Of a stretch of DNA of 11,515 nucleotides, positions 1 through 7,325 are shown one piece after another. The notes below the pieces were generated by a model. It ran no database searches and was not told the origin of the DNA. It saw nothing but the letters and a program-made list of their open reading frames with translations. The first letter of the stretch is position 1, and every line of letters starts with the position of its first letter. The position numbers were made by a program, and so were the translations under genes. Origin of the DNA: Candidatus Atribacteria bacterium 1244-E10-H5-B2 (lineage in GTDB: Bacteria > Atribacterota > JS1 > SB-45 > 34-128); the NCBI GenBank assembly GCA_003575245.1, contig NMQN01000350.1, positions 1 to 11,515 of the forward strand, read 5' to 3'.

Positions 1-646
1 GGATGTAGGAATATTAGGGAAACTTACCACTATAACTCTTCTTAACCAATATAGCCGAGAATATGAGGAAGAAGCAGATTTAACTGCTACGGATCTCTTA
101 ATCAAGACAGGATATAATCCGGTAGGTTTTTTAACTTTTTTAGAAAGATTGTATACCCGGGAAATGTTTAAACCTGAAGTAAATTTAGGGATATTTCAGA
201 CTCATCCTGAAACCGAAAACAGGATTAATTATATAAGAAATAAATTAATAGAAAAAGGAATAGATATTGATAGACGAGTAACTACTGATTATCTTAAAGT
301 AGATATCAAATATACATACGAAGAGTCTTTTTGTAATACCACTATTTATATTGATAGTACTGCTATATTGAATTTAACATTTCCGATAGGTCATGAACTT
401 TACCTGAAAACGATAGAAACTGCTAAAAATCTGGATAAATTCCTTAGCATTGATTTGGCCCCCTATGAAATAAATGTTTTAGTAGAAGGAACTACCTCTA
501 CGCTCCTGATTCGTAATAATAAAATAATTTCTTTAGATGATTCAGAAACTGCTTTTATAAATAAATCTTCCAGAGAAGTATTAAGGGGAACTCAAGATAA
601 AATCAAACAAGCTTTATGGGAATTTAAACTCGATTTACCCTTTTAA
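1..646 (+). CDS. M48 family metalloprotease, 3' part (5' end outside window)
   Basis: The reading frame is open from the first bases (codons start at position 2) to the TAA at 644-646, giving about 214 residues with the N-terminus missing. An internal TTG at 149 could be taken for a start, but the conserved family sequence lies before it. Early residues contain YSREYEEEAD, the M48 motif that supplies the third zinc ligand (a Glu) and the conserved AD, followed by a family-like TGYNPVGFLTFLERL stretch. The block FQTHPETENRINYIR then matches the THP..xxR segment that ends the M48 peptidase domain. The HExxH motif must lie upstream of the window. About 130 residues follow the THP motif without a domain I recognise; they look like a mixed alpha/beta extension. 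Known for the family: membrane-associated or secreted zinc endopeptidases of protein quality control (HtpX, BepA and YggG types). Which subtype this is cannot be told from the fragment. Confidence 0.85.
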   Translation, partial: DVGILGKLTTITLLNQYSREYEEEADLTATDLLIKTGYNPVGFLTFLERLYTREMFKPEVNLGIFQTHPETENRINYIRNKLIEKGIDIDRRVTTDYLKVDIKYTYEESFCNTTIYIDSTAILNLTFPIGHELYLKTIETAKNLDKFLSIDLAPYEINVLVEGTTSTLLIRNNKIISLDDSETAFINKSSREVLRGTQDKIKQALWEFKLDLPF

Positions 647-808
647 TTAATTTATATTTTTAAGATAGAGCTAAAGATAAATCCGTAGATATAAAAAATA
701 CGAAGAAATAGTGATAAAAGGAAGGTAAGGAATTTTTTAAAAAAGGGAGTATATTAATAAATTCTCAAAGTTTCATATCTGAAATATTAAAATGGAAGTA
801 TTTAAGAA
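647..808. other. Convergent AT-rich spacer between M48 gene and livF
   Basis: These 162 bases separate the ends of two convergent genes. I see no strong GC-rich hairpin with a T-tract for either direction. The only symmetrical element is a short A/T palindrome near 733-744 (TTTTTTAAAAAA), which is too weak to call a terminator with confidence. No open frame with a ribosome binding site is visible. Confidence 0.5.
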
Positions 809-1510
809 TTATCCTAAATAGGCTTTAATTACTTTAGGATTTTTAGCGACTTTATCAGCAGGACCCTCTAAGATAATATTTCCTGTCTCCAAAACATAAG
901 CTCGATGGGCTACTTCTAAAGCCATATGGGCGTTTTGTTCTACCAATAAAATAGTAGTGCCTTCAGCATTTACTTGTCTTATTACTCGGTATATGTCTTG
1001 AACTAAAAGGGGGGCCAAACCCATAGATGGTTCATCTAATAACATAAGTTTAGCTCGAACCACTAAACCACGACCTAAAGCTAACATCTGTTGTTCTCCT
1101 CCGGATAAGGTTTCTCCAAGTTGAAATTTTCGTTCTTTTAGTAAGGGAAATAAGTCATAGACTTTATTTAAATCTTCTCGAATTGCTATTTTATCTCTTC
1201 TTCCCCAGGTAGCAAGTTCTAAATTTTCATGAACTGTCAGTGGTCCAAATATTATTCTTCCTTCTGGGACATGAGCTATACCTAATTTTACTAAATCATA
1301 TGCTGGTACAGATAATAAGTCTTTATTTAAAAAAGTAATACTTCCGCTCTGGGGTTTGATAAGATTGGAAATGGTGCGTAAAGTTGTTGATTTGCCTGCT
1401 CCATTTGCTCCAATTAGGGTTACTATTTCACCTTCTTTGACCTCGAAAGAGATTCCTTTGAGAGCCCGAATTGGGCCATAAGATACATCTAAATTATGTA
1501 TTTCTAACAT
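809..1510 (-). CDS. livF: Branched-chain amino acid ABC transporter ATP-binding protein LivF
   Basis: One of the two cytoplasmic ATPases of a Liv-type (HAAT) importer; it hydrolyses ATP to drive amino-acid uptake through LivH/LivM. At 233 residues it has the usual LivF length. Visible motifs: Walker A GANGAGKST (34-42), ABC signature LSGGEQQ (135-141), Walker B LMLLDE (155-160). The family-typical VEQN (190-193) stands where most ABC ATPases have the H-loop histidine; this is normal for LivF and not a defect. The HVPEGR motif (80-85) and the ending KVIKAYLG are also LivF-like. It is the last gene of the operon: its ATG lies 5 bases after the livG stop, and its AGGAG (complement of 1521-1525) lies inside the end of livG, which suggests translational coupling. 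The substrate is inferred from the operon. Confidence 0.96.
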   Translation of the reverse strand: MLEIHNLDVSYGPIRALKGISFEVKEGEIVTLIGANGAGKSTTLRTISNLIKPQSGSITFLNKDLLSVPAYDLVKLGIAHVPEGRIIFGPLTVHENLELATWGRRDKIAIREDLNKVYDLFPLLKERKFQLGETLSGGEQQMLALGRGLVVRAKLMLLDEPSMGLAPLLVQDIYRVIRQVNAEGTTILLVEQNAHMALEVAHRAYVLETGNIILEGPADKVAKNPKVIKAYLG

Positions 1511-1515
1511 CTCTT

Positions 1516-2274
1516 TTATTCTCCTAAATAAGCTCTAATTACTTTTGGATTTTTTTGTATTTCCTGAGGAGTTCCTTCTGCGATCTGTATTCCAAAATCC
1601 ATTACCATAATTCTTTCGCAAATTCCCATTACAAATTGCATATGATGTTCTATCAGGAAAATTGTTAAATCAAATTTTTCCTTAATGTGTTTAATTAATT
1701 CCATCAGTTTGATAGTTTCATAAGGGTTCATTCCTGCAGCAGGTTCGTCCAGCAAAACAATATTTGGTTCAGTGGCTAAGGCACGAGCAATCTCTAATTT
1801 TCTCTGTTCGCCATAGGGCAGGCTTCCGGCAGGGTTCATATAATAAGTATGTAGATCAAAAAGGTGCAATAATTTCATAGCTTTTTTGCTCATTTCTTCT
1901 TCTTCTTGATGGTAATTGTCATCTCTTAGTATACCCGAGAGGATACTATAGTGAGTGCGAAAGTGATAGGAAATTATAATATTTTCTAAAACAGTTAAAG
2001 TTGGGTAAATGCGAATATTTTGAAAGGTTCGAACAATTCCTTTTTGAGTAATTTTATGCGAAGGCAATCCTCCGATATTTTCTCCCTGAAAGAAAATCTC
2101 TCCAGAGGTGGGAGGATATATCCCGGTGATAACATTAAATACAGTAGTCTTACCTGCACCATTAGGCCCGATAAGACCAACTAATTCTCCCCTTTTAATT
2201 TTAGTATTAAATTTTTCAACAGCTTTCAATCCACCAAAATAACAACACATATCTTTTAATTCCAAGACCGTCAT
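1516..2274 (-). CDS. livG: Branched-chain amino acid ABC transporter ATP-binding protein LivG
   Basis: Second ATPase of the importer, expected to pair with LivF under the LivH/LivM permease. The 252 residues carry Walker A GPNGAGKTT (36-44), the RTFQNIRIYPTLTVLEN block around the Q-loop (82-98), the LivG-type signature LPYGEQRKLE (152-161), Walker B IVLLDEP (172-178) and an intact H-loop histidine in LIEHHM (207-212). The inserted segment after the Q-loop (about 105-130) is typical of LivG. The start codon directly abuts the livM stop codon (no spacer). The ribosome binding site GAGGT (complement of 2282-2286) sits within the last codons of livM, 7 bases before the ATG, which fits coupled translation. 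Confidence 0.96.
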   Translation of the reverse strand: MTVLELKDMCCYFGGLKAVEKFNTKIKRGELVGLIGPNGAGKTTVFNVITGIYPPTSGEIFFQGENIGGLPSHKITQKGIVRTFQNIRIYPTLTVLENIIISYHFRTHYSILSGILRDDNYHQEEEEMSKKAMKLLHLFDLHTYYMNPAGSLPYGEQRKLEIARALATEPNIVLLDEPAAGMNPYETIKLMELIKHIKEKFDLTIFLIEHHMQFVMGICERIMVMDFGIQIAEGTPQEIQKNPKVIRAYLGE

Positions 2275-3339
2275 TTAGCTTACCTCTTTTCTTTTGGGAA
2301 TTAAAAACGAAAATTCACGATTACCAAAGATACCACTCGGTTTCCTTAACATTAATATAATTAAAAGCAATGGATAAATAACCATTCTCCATTGTTGGAA
2401 GTTAATTACCCTTAAAAATTCTGGAAGAATTGTAAGTCCGGTAGCAGCTAAAATTGAACCGGTAATACTTCCCATTCCTCCAGCGTAAAGAAAGATAAGG
2501 TAATCAATTGATTTAATAAAACTGAAATTATCAGGATGGATAAATCTTAAGACATGAGCAAAAAGTCCACCGCCTACCCCGGCAAAAAAAGCACTAAGAC
2601 TAAAAGCAATGATTTTATAACGAGTAGTATCAATACCCATAGTTTCGGCTGCAACATCATTTTCTCTTATAGAAAGACAGGCTCTGCCGTGGGTAGAGTA
2701 AATAAAATTACGCATTATGATAACTGATAATATGGCGATAATGTATACTAACCAGAATTTAGAAAGATTTGGTATAGTGGATAGTCCCCGGGGTCCATTT
2801 ATTTTAGCAATAGTTTCTGAAAATCTAACTAACCCTATTTGGTTTAAAAAGGCAGCAATCTCATCAGAGCTGCGAACAATCGAGCGAATTACTTCACCAA
2901 AAGCTAAGGTAACTATAGCTAAATAATCCCCTTTTAATTTTAAGGTGGGTAAGCCGAGGAGATATCCGGAAAAAGCAGCCATTAATCCTCCCATAATTAG
3001 GGAAAAAATAAAAAGTGCTAATTGAGGAAAATAAGCCATTGTTGATGCCTTAAAAAGAACAGTAGTGAAATAAGCCGAAGTATAAGCGCCAATACACATA
3101 AAACCTGCATGACCAATAGAAAATTGACCGGTAAATCCATTAATTAAATTCAAACTTACAGTCATCATAATATTTATCAAGCAAAACATAATAATCTGCA
3201 TATAATAACGAGTAAGCAGGCGAGGGGCAATGGGGATACTTCCATTAAATATCTCAAATAATAAATAAATTAGAGCTGTAATTAATATAAACTTATAATA
3301 TTCTTTAATTAAATTAAAAATTTTCTTTATAATTTTCAT
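2275..3339 (-). CDS. livM: Branched-chain amino acid ABC transporter permease LivM
   Basis: Inner-membrane permease subunit, 354 residues, strongly hydrophobic with about nine or ten predicted membrane segments. LivM hallmarks are GQFSIGHAGF (71-80), the coupling-helix (EAA-like) region GRACLSIRENDVAAETMGI (218-236), and AGGMGSITGSILAA (286-299) near the C-terminus. The length matches non-enteric LivM; E. coli LivM is longer at its N-terminus. It would form the channel heterodimer with LivH. The ATG is 4 bases past the livH stop. The preceding purine run GGAAAAGG (complement of 3349-3356) is an acceptable ribosome binding site overlapping the end of livH. Confidence 0.95.
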   Translation of the reverse strand: MKIIKKIFNLIKEYYKFILITALIYLLFEIFNGSIPIAPRLLTRYYMQIIMFCLINIMMTVSLNLINGFTGQFSIGHAGFMCIGAYTSAYFTTVLFKASTMAYFPQLALFIFSLIMGGLMAAFSGYLLGLPTLKLKGDYLAIVTLAFGEVIRSIVRSSDEIAAFLNQIGLVRFSETIAKINGPRGLSTIPNLSKFWLVYIIAILSVIIMRNFIYSTHGRACLSIRENDVAAETMGIDTTRYKIIAFSLSAFFAGVGGGLFAHVLRFIHPDNFSFIKSIDYLIFLYAGGMGSITGSILAATGLTILPEFLRVINFQQWRMVIYPLLLIILMLRKPSGIFGNREFSFLIPKRKEVS

Positions 3340-3343
3340 AAGT

Positions 3344-4408
3344 CTATACCTTTTCCTTGGTAAATTTTCCTAAGAGCCCTGCTGGTTTAAAGATTAAAAC
3401 TACTATAAGTATTACGAAAGCAATTCCGTAACCAAAATTTGAATTAATGGAAGTGGCAAAGGTTTCTGAGACACCCATCAAGTAGCTCCCCAACATAGCT
3501 CCCGGGATATTCCCGATACCGCCTAAAACTGCTGCTATAAAAGCCTTAAGGCCAGGCCAGATTCCCAGGTAGGGTGATTGCAATTGCCCATAGGTTAGGG
3601 CAAATAATGTCCCCGAAGCAGCAGCAAGAGAAATGCCTATACCAAAAGTTATGGAAATGATTTTATCTATATTTATGCCCATCATTAAACAAGCATCTTT
3701 ATTAAAAGCTACTGCCCGCATTGCCTTTCCTATCATAGTTTTCTTTACAATATATTGTAAAGCTATCATAAGAATAATGGTTATTACAACGTCTAAAATC
3801 TTTATATTACTAATAAATATTCCACCAATATTGTATGTTTTTTCGGCAATTAATGCGGGGAAGGGGATATATTTTGGACCAAAGACAATCTTATTTAGAG
3901 GGAAGGGGACATTTTGCGGCGATAGAGCAAAAAAGTTCTCTAAAAAAAGAGAAACACCTAGAGCAGTGATTAAAGCCGCTAATCTGGGCTTAAACCTTAA
4001 AGGTTTATAAGCGATTTTCTCAATGGCCATCCCAAATAGAGCGGTTACGGCCATAGAAAAAATCAAAACTATTATAAAAGGATACCTGAAATTATGGGCC
4101 ATTAGATAATTGCCTAAAAAGCAAGAGATGTAAGCCCCAAACATAAAAAGGTCACCATGAGCAAAATTAATGAGCCTGATAATTCCATAGATCATAGTGT
4201 AGCCTAAAGCAATCAAGGCATAAATACTTCCCAGCTGGATTCCATTTACTAACTGTTGCAGAAAGGCTTGAATTCCAAAAAATAATATATATAAAGTTAA
4301 AAAGAATAGGGTAATTGCGGAAATAAAAGCATATTTTTTCCAATTAGGAAATTTTTCATAAGCTAATATTTTTTTGTTGATAGAAGAAGAAATTTGTTTT
4401 TTAGTCAT
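3344..4408 (-). CDS. livH: Branched-chain amino acid ABC transporter permease LivH, with N-terminal extension
   Basis: The other permease subunit. The LivH core begins around residue 48 with LQQLVNGIQLGSIYALIALG, then TMIYGIIRLINFAHGD, the coupling segment GKAMRAVAFNKDACLMMGIN (227-246), and GLKAFIAAVLGGIGNIPGAM (286-305). These resemble E. coli LivH closely over the conserved blocks. At 354 residues it is about 45 longer than typical LivH. The surplus is a basic N-terminus plus an extra hydrophobic segment (about 27-46) before the usual first helix. The ATG is supported by GGAG (complement of 4414-4417) 5 bases upstream, so the extension is probably real. It follows livJ after 135 bases holding a stable hairpin. 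Confidence 0.95.
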   Translation of the reverse strand: MTKKQISSSINKKILAYEKFPNWKKYAFISAITLFFLTLYILFFGIQAFLQQLVNGIQLGSIYALIALGYTMIYGIIRLINFAHGDLFMFGAYISCFLGNYLMAHNFRYPFIIVLIFSMAVTALFGMAIEKIAYKPLRFKPRLAALITALGVSLFLENFFALSPQNVPFPLNKIVFGPKYIPFPALIAEKTYNIGGIFISNIKILDVVITIILMIALQYIVKKTMIGKAMRAVAFNKDACLMMGINIDKIISITFGIGISLAAASGTLFALTYGQLQSPYLGIWPGLKAFIAAVLGGIGNIPGAMLGSYLMGVSETFATSINSNFGYGIAFVILIVVLIFKPAGLLGKFTKEKV

Positions 4409-4458
4409 ATCCGCTCCGTTTCTTTTGGAAGGTGTTTTTCCTATTTCTGTATATAATA

Positions 4459-4491
4459 CATCAGGACATTGCTTTTTGCAATGTCCTGATG
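4459..4491 (-). promoter_or_regulatory. Intercistronic 14-bp hairpin between livJ and livH
   Basis: A perfect 14-bp inverted repeat, arms 4459-4472 and 4478-4491 (on the minus strand ATCAGGACATTGC and its complement, plus one flanking pair), with a 5-base loop. In the operon transcript it lies downstream of livJ and 51 bases before the livH start. It is not followed by a good U-tract (GUAUUAUAUACAG), so full termination is unlikely. Inference: it blocks 3' exonucleases or attenuates partially, raising livJ over the permease and ATPase genes, as known for other binding-protein operons. Confidence 0.7.
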
Positions 4492-4543
4492 ATGTAGAGT
4501 TGATTTAATATCCAAAAAATATTTTTTGGATTTATTTATGTTT

Positions 4544-5683
4544 TTATGGTTGGACGAATTTTTGGAAGACGAATTCACCGTTTTCCACTTTAATCATCGC
4601 CGCTTTTTTAATAGGATCACCATATTCATCAAAAGTGATTACACCTGAAACACACTCTAAATTAGTTGCTGCTATGGCATCTCTAATAGCTGCTCTATCT
4701 AAAGAACCAGCTCTTTCCAGGGAATCGATTAGAATCAAAGCAGCATCATAGGCTAAAGTGGCTAAAGAATCGGGGATTTCTCCGTAAACTTCTCTGTATT
4801 TACTAACAAAATTTTGTACTAGTGGTCTGGGATCTTTCGGGGAGTAATGGCTACAGAAATGTCCTCCTTCTACTGCTTCTCCACCAAGTTTAGTGAATTC
4901 TGCAGATTCCCATCCATCTGCTCCTACAAAAGGAACGGTTATTCCTAAACCTCGGGCCTGTTTAGCCATTAAAGCGGCAGCAGAATAATATGCATCTAAA
5001 AAGATTACGTCCGGATTAGCAGACCTAATATTGGTTAATTGAGCAGAAAAATCAACGGTTTTACTTTCTTCAGTAAAAGATTCATAAGCCACTACCTTGC
5101 CCCCTAATTTTTCAAAACTTTCTCTAAAAGCCTCAGCCAGTCCTTTAGTGTAGTCGTTAGCGTTATCGAAAATAACCGCTGCAGTTTTTGCTTTTAGGTC
5201 TTCATAGCTGAAGGTAGCAACTACGGCACCTTGGAACGGATCAAGGAAACAAGACCGGAAAATATAATCGCCGGTTCTTGTAACTTGAACAGCAGTTGAA
5301 GTAGGGCTAATAACTGGAACGCCAGAATCTTGGGCAATAGGAGCACCGGCTAAAGTACAACTGCTCATTACCGAGCCAAGAATAGCATATACTTCATCTT
5401 GATCAATAAGTTTACGAAAGGCATTAGCTGCTACTTCGGGAGAACCCTGATCATCTTCAAAGATATAATGGATTAAATATTTCTCTCCTCCGATATCAAT
5501 TCCGCCTAAGTCATTTACTTCATCAAAAGCTAATCTGCAACCATTACGAGTGGATGCTCCATAAGTAGCTGCTGCTCCTGTTAAGCAAGCTACACCACCA
5601 ACTTTAATCATTTTTGCTGAAGCAACTGAAAGAGAAAACATAAAGATTACTAATATCAAAAACACTAATAATTTCTTATTCAT
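4544..5683 (-). CDS. livJ: Branched-chain amino acid ABC transporter substrate-binding protein LivJ
   Basis: Extracytoplasmic receptor of the importer, a periplasmic binding protein type I fold of the Leu/Ile/Val-binding family. Of 379 residues, 1-23 are a signal peptide: MNKK, a hydrophobic core, then VASA with predicted cleavage after ASA (21-23). There is no lipobox cysteine, so it should be soluble rather than a lipoprotein. Family signatures are LTGAAATYGASTRNGCRLAF (34-53), LGGIDIGG (59-66), the ligand-loop region SVMSSCTLAGAPIAQDSGVP (104-123) with VISPTSTA after it, and DGWESAEF in the second lobe. The start has a strong ribosome binding site GGGAGGT (complement of 5691-5697), consistent with high expression. 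It is first in the operon, behind the riboswitch leader. Exact amino-acid specificity cannot be read from sequence. Confidence 0.94.
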   Translation of the reverse strand: MNKKLLVFLILVIFMFSLSVASAKMIKVGGVACLTGAAATYGASTRNGCRLAFDEVNDLGGIDIGGEKYLIHYIFEDDQGSPEVAANAFRKLIDQDEVYAILGSVMSSCTLAGAPIAQDSGVPVISPTSTAVQVTRTGDYIFRSCFLDPFQGAVVATFSYEDLKAKTAAVIFDNANDYTKGLAEAFRESFEKLGGKVVAYESFTEESKTVDFSAQLTNIRSANPDVIFLDAYYSAAALMAKQARGLGITVPFVGADGWESAEFTKLGGEAVEGGHFCSHYSPKDPRPLVQNFVSKYREVYGEIPDSLATLAYDAALILIDSLERAGSLDRAAIRDAIAATNLECVSGVITFDEYGDPIKKAAMIKVENGEFVFQKFVQP

Positions 5684-5853
5684 TTTTTTAACCTCCCTTT
5701 AATAATTTTATTTTTTATTAATTTAAGTAAAATCTCTGAAGCTATGTTTGTATGTTTAATTGTTAATTGGCAATCGCCCCCCTTTTTTTTAGTAAATAGA
5801 CTTGGAAACAAGGTTGAAATTATTAGGATATATTTACCTTTTAACTAATTTAT

Positions 5854-5901
5854 AAAAAAACCTGAGGAATTAGTTCTAATTTATGGAACCTATCCTTCAG
5901 G
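5854..5901 (-). terminator. Intrinsic terminator in the liv leader, overlapping the riboswitch
   Basis: On the minus strand a 16-position stem (CCTGAAGGATAGGTTC paired with GAACTAATTCCTCAGG, with two mismatches and two G-U pairs) closes an 8-base loop and runs directly into seven T residues (complement of 5854-5860). It lies about 170 bases before the livJ start codon. Its 5' arm is the same sequence as the 3' part of the ykkC aptamer, so the two folds exclude each other. This is the arrangement expected of a ligand-ON transcription riboswitch. Confidence 0.88.
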
Positions 5902-5993
5902 CTTTTGTCCTAAAAGTGTGACATTTATAAATAAATGCTTTATACCGCTCGGTCCAGGCTTCTTTAAGAAGAACGGAACCCTAGGTACACTCC
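5885..5993 (-). ncRNA. ykkC-class riboswitch aptamer, probably the ppGpp-sensing subtype (2a)
   Basis: The minus strand carries the conserved blocks of ykkC RNAs in the right order: CUAGGGUUCCG (complement of 5974-5984), a small hairpin (CUUCU/AGAAG), CUGGACCGAG (5948-5957), an ACAC segment (5917-5920), and AGGACAAAAGCCU forming a capped hairpin, then GGAUAGGUUCC (5885-5895). Expected pairings exist: GGUUCC with GGACC, AGUGU near the 5' end with ACACU, and ACCUA with UAGGU closing P1. Established knowledge: ykkC RNAs divide into guanidine-I, ppGpp (2a), PRPP (2b) and nucleotide-sensing variants. The ppGpp type is typically found before amino-acid synthesis and branched-chain transport genes. 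The liv operon downstream therefore points to ppGpp. I did not assign the subtype from ligand-contact bases. Confidence 0.85.
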
Positions 5994-6020
5994 CATTATA
6001 ATATGTTTGATTTTGAAAAA

Positions 6021-6049
6021 ATCTTACCATGCCCGATTATAATTGTCAA
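6021..6049 (-). promoter_or_regulatory. livJ: Sigma-70-type promoter of the liv operon
   Basis: On the minus strand a perfect -35 TTGACA (complement of 6044-6049) is followed after 17 bases by TAAGAT (complement of 6021-6026). It would start transcription near 6014, about 20 bases before the aptamer, so the whole riboswitch would be transcribed. A second perfect -10 (TATAAT, complement of 5995-6000) lacks a good -35, and its start would cut off the aptamer's 5' strand. Confidence 0.7.
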
Positions 6050-6151
6050 GTTTTCGTATGGGGGAATAATGTTTTTTATTAATTTATAAGAGATAGTCGA
6101 GTGAAATTTATTTATATTATTAATTCATAAATTTTATAAATTGATTTTTTA

Positions 6152-6922
6152 TTATATTTGAAAAGGTACGGGAGTAAAAGATAAAACACAGAAAATTAAG
6201 GCGAAGATTCCCAATATTTTTCTTCTTTTGTCTAAAGGGGTGAAATCATCTAATGGTGGAGGGTGACGAAATCCAAATACAAGTAGTAAGACAAATAATA
6301 AGGTCCACGCTGGATTAACAAATATACAGATAAGGCCTAAAATACCCAAGGTAGCATAGTAAGCAATTTTACTATTTTTACCGAACAAGGAATAAATTAT
6401 GTGCCCGCCATCTAATTGTCCAACAGGAAGAAGATTTAAAGCAGTTACAAACAATCCCACCCAACCCGCATAAGCTATAGGATGCAGGATTATGTCCTGG
6501 CCTTCGGAAAGATGACCGAACATTATTTTTTCTATAAGTGAGAATAGTATGGAGCTTCCCAGAGGAATAACCGGTCCTTCGATTTCTGAAATTACTGCTA
6601 CTTCTGATAATTTAAGCCCGATTATTATAGTAGGAATAGTGAGGACTAAACCTACAAAAGGGCCAGCTATCCCGATGTCAAATAAAGCTTGACGATTGGG
6701 CATAATTCCTTTCATTTTGATAACCGCCCCTAAAGTACCAAAAGGAGATAGAGGGAAGGGGATAAAAAAGGGAAGAGTGACTTCTACGCCGTGTCTTCTG
6801 CTAACAAAAAAATGGCCTAATTCGTGAGCAAGTAGAATAGTGATTAAAAATAAAGCATACCAGATACCACCTACAAAAAAACAAGAAACTATAGTTAGAA
6901 GAAATAAGGTTAAGTGTAAAAT
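6152..6922 (-). CDS. Site-2 protease family (M50) intramembrane zinc metalloprotease; start uncertain
   Basis: Membrane-embedded zinc protease of the S2P/M50 family, which cleaves proteins within or near the bilayer. Counting from an AUU codon at 6920-6922 it has 256 residues: zinc motif HELGH (33-37), the FIPFP and GTLGAVIKMKG blocks (53-72), PNRQALFDIGIAGPFVG (75-91), LLPVGQLDGGH with the third zinc ligand Asp (about 164-174), and the family ending HPPPLDDFTPLDKRR before a last hydrophobic helix. The first ATG in frame (6713-6715, residue 70) would omit the zinc motif and cannot start an active protein. The frame is open to 6928, with a stop at 6929-6931, and offers no ATG, GTG or TTG before HELGH. 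GAGGT (complement of 6931-6935) stands 8 bases before the AUU. Either AUU is used or the 5' end was lost by mutation or sequence error. It is upstream of, and separate from, the liv promoter. Confidence 0.8.
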   Translation of the reverse strand: MLHLTLFLLTIVSCFFVGGIWYALFLITILLAHELGHFFVSRRHGVEVTLPFFIPFPLSPFGTLGAVIKMKGIMPNRQALFDIGIAGPFVGLVLTIPTIIIGLKLSEVAVISEIEGPVIPLGSSILFSLIEKIMFGHLSEGQDIILHPIAYAGWVGLFVTALNLLPVGQLDGGHIIYSLFGKNSKIAYYATLGILGLICIFVNPAWTLLFVLLLVFGFRHPPPLDDFTPLDKRRKILGIFALIFCVLSFTPVPFQI

Positions 6923-7205
6923 TAATCTTTACCTCGTTAGGTTATATTATTTTTCATCGTAATAAATTTATTATATATTATTCTTCTTTATTTATAAAGC
7001 TATAATTCATATCACGTATCGTGCATTGCCTAAAGAATAAGAAAAGACTCAGAAAGAAATAAAATAGAATTTTGGTCTTTTTAATTTTTTTGTTTTGGAG
7101 TAAAATAAGTATAGTAATAAAATAGTATCGCGTATCGCGTGAGGAAAAAAGCGTAGAGCGTGTAACGTAATTTGCATCTCGTTAAGAAAATGGCAATGTA
7201 TAATA

Positions 7206-7286
7206 TGTAGGGGCACGATGCATCGTGCCCACAGTAAACGGAAACAATACAAAGACAGAGAGGGCACAATTCATTGTGCCCCTACA
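7206..7286. repeat. REPIN-like element: two inverted hairpin repeats
   Basis: An 81-base unit with perfect 11-bp ends TGTAGGGGCAC (7206-7216) and GTGCCCCTACA (7276-7286). Each end continues into its own hairpin: 7211-7230 is a perfect 20-base palindrome (GGGCACGATG and its mirror half), and 7262-7281 is a 9-bp stem with loop TC. Read in the same sense, the two 25-base halves match at 22 positions. Two of the three differences are a compensating pair in the stem (G-C versus A-T) and the third is in the loop. This is the layout of REP doublets (REPIN/BIME). No transposase or RAYT gene is in the window. Confidence 0.75.
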
Positions 7287-7325
7287 AAACCATAAAAACC
7301 GTAGGTAAGCATAAGCAATAAAGAC

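Noticed and set aside
3633..4010. 125-residue plus-strand open frame inside livH
   Set aside because: It lies wholly antisense to the conserved LivH coding sequence and has no supporting start signal or family resemblance.
4510..4531. 22-base perfect palindrome as an operator
   Set aside because: It is almost entirely A/T (ATCCAAAAAA and its mirror), lies downstream of livJ rather than at a promoter, and could arise by chance in such AT-rich DNA.
5854..5993. T-box leader for livJ
   Set aside because: A terminator in an amino-acid gene leader suggested a T-box, but the conserved TGGNACCGCG segment is absent, while several ykkC blocks match in order.
7049..7269. Overlapping minus-strand open frames in the M50-acylphosphatase spacer
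   Set aside because: They run through hairpin repeats and low-complexity words, have biased composition with no domain, and lack good ribosome binding sites.
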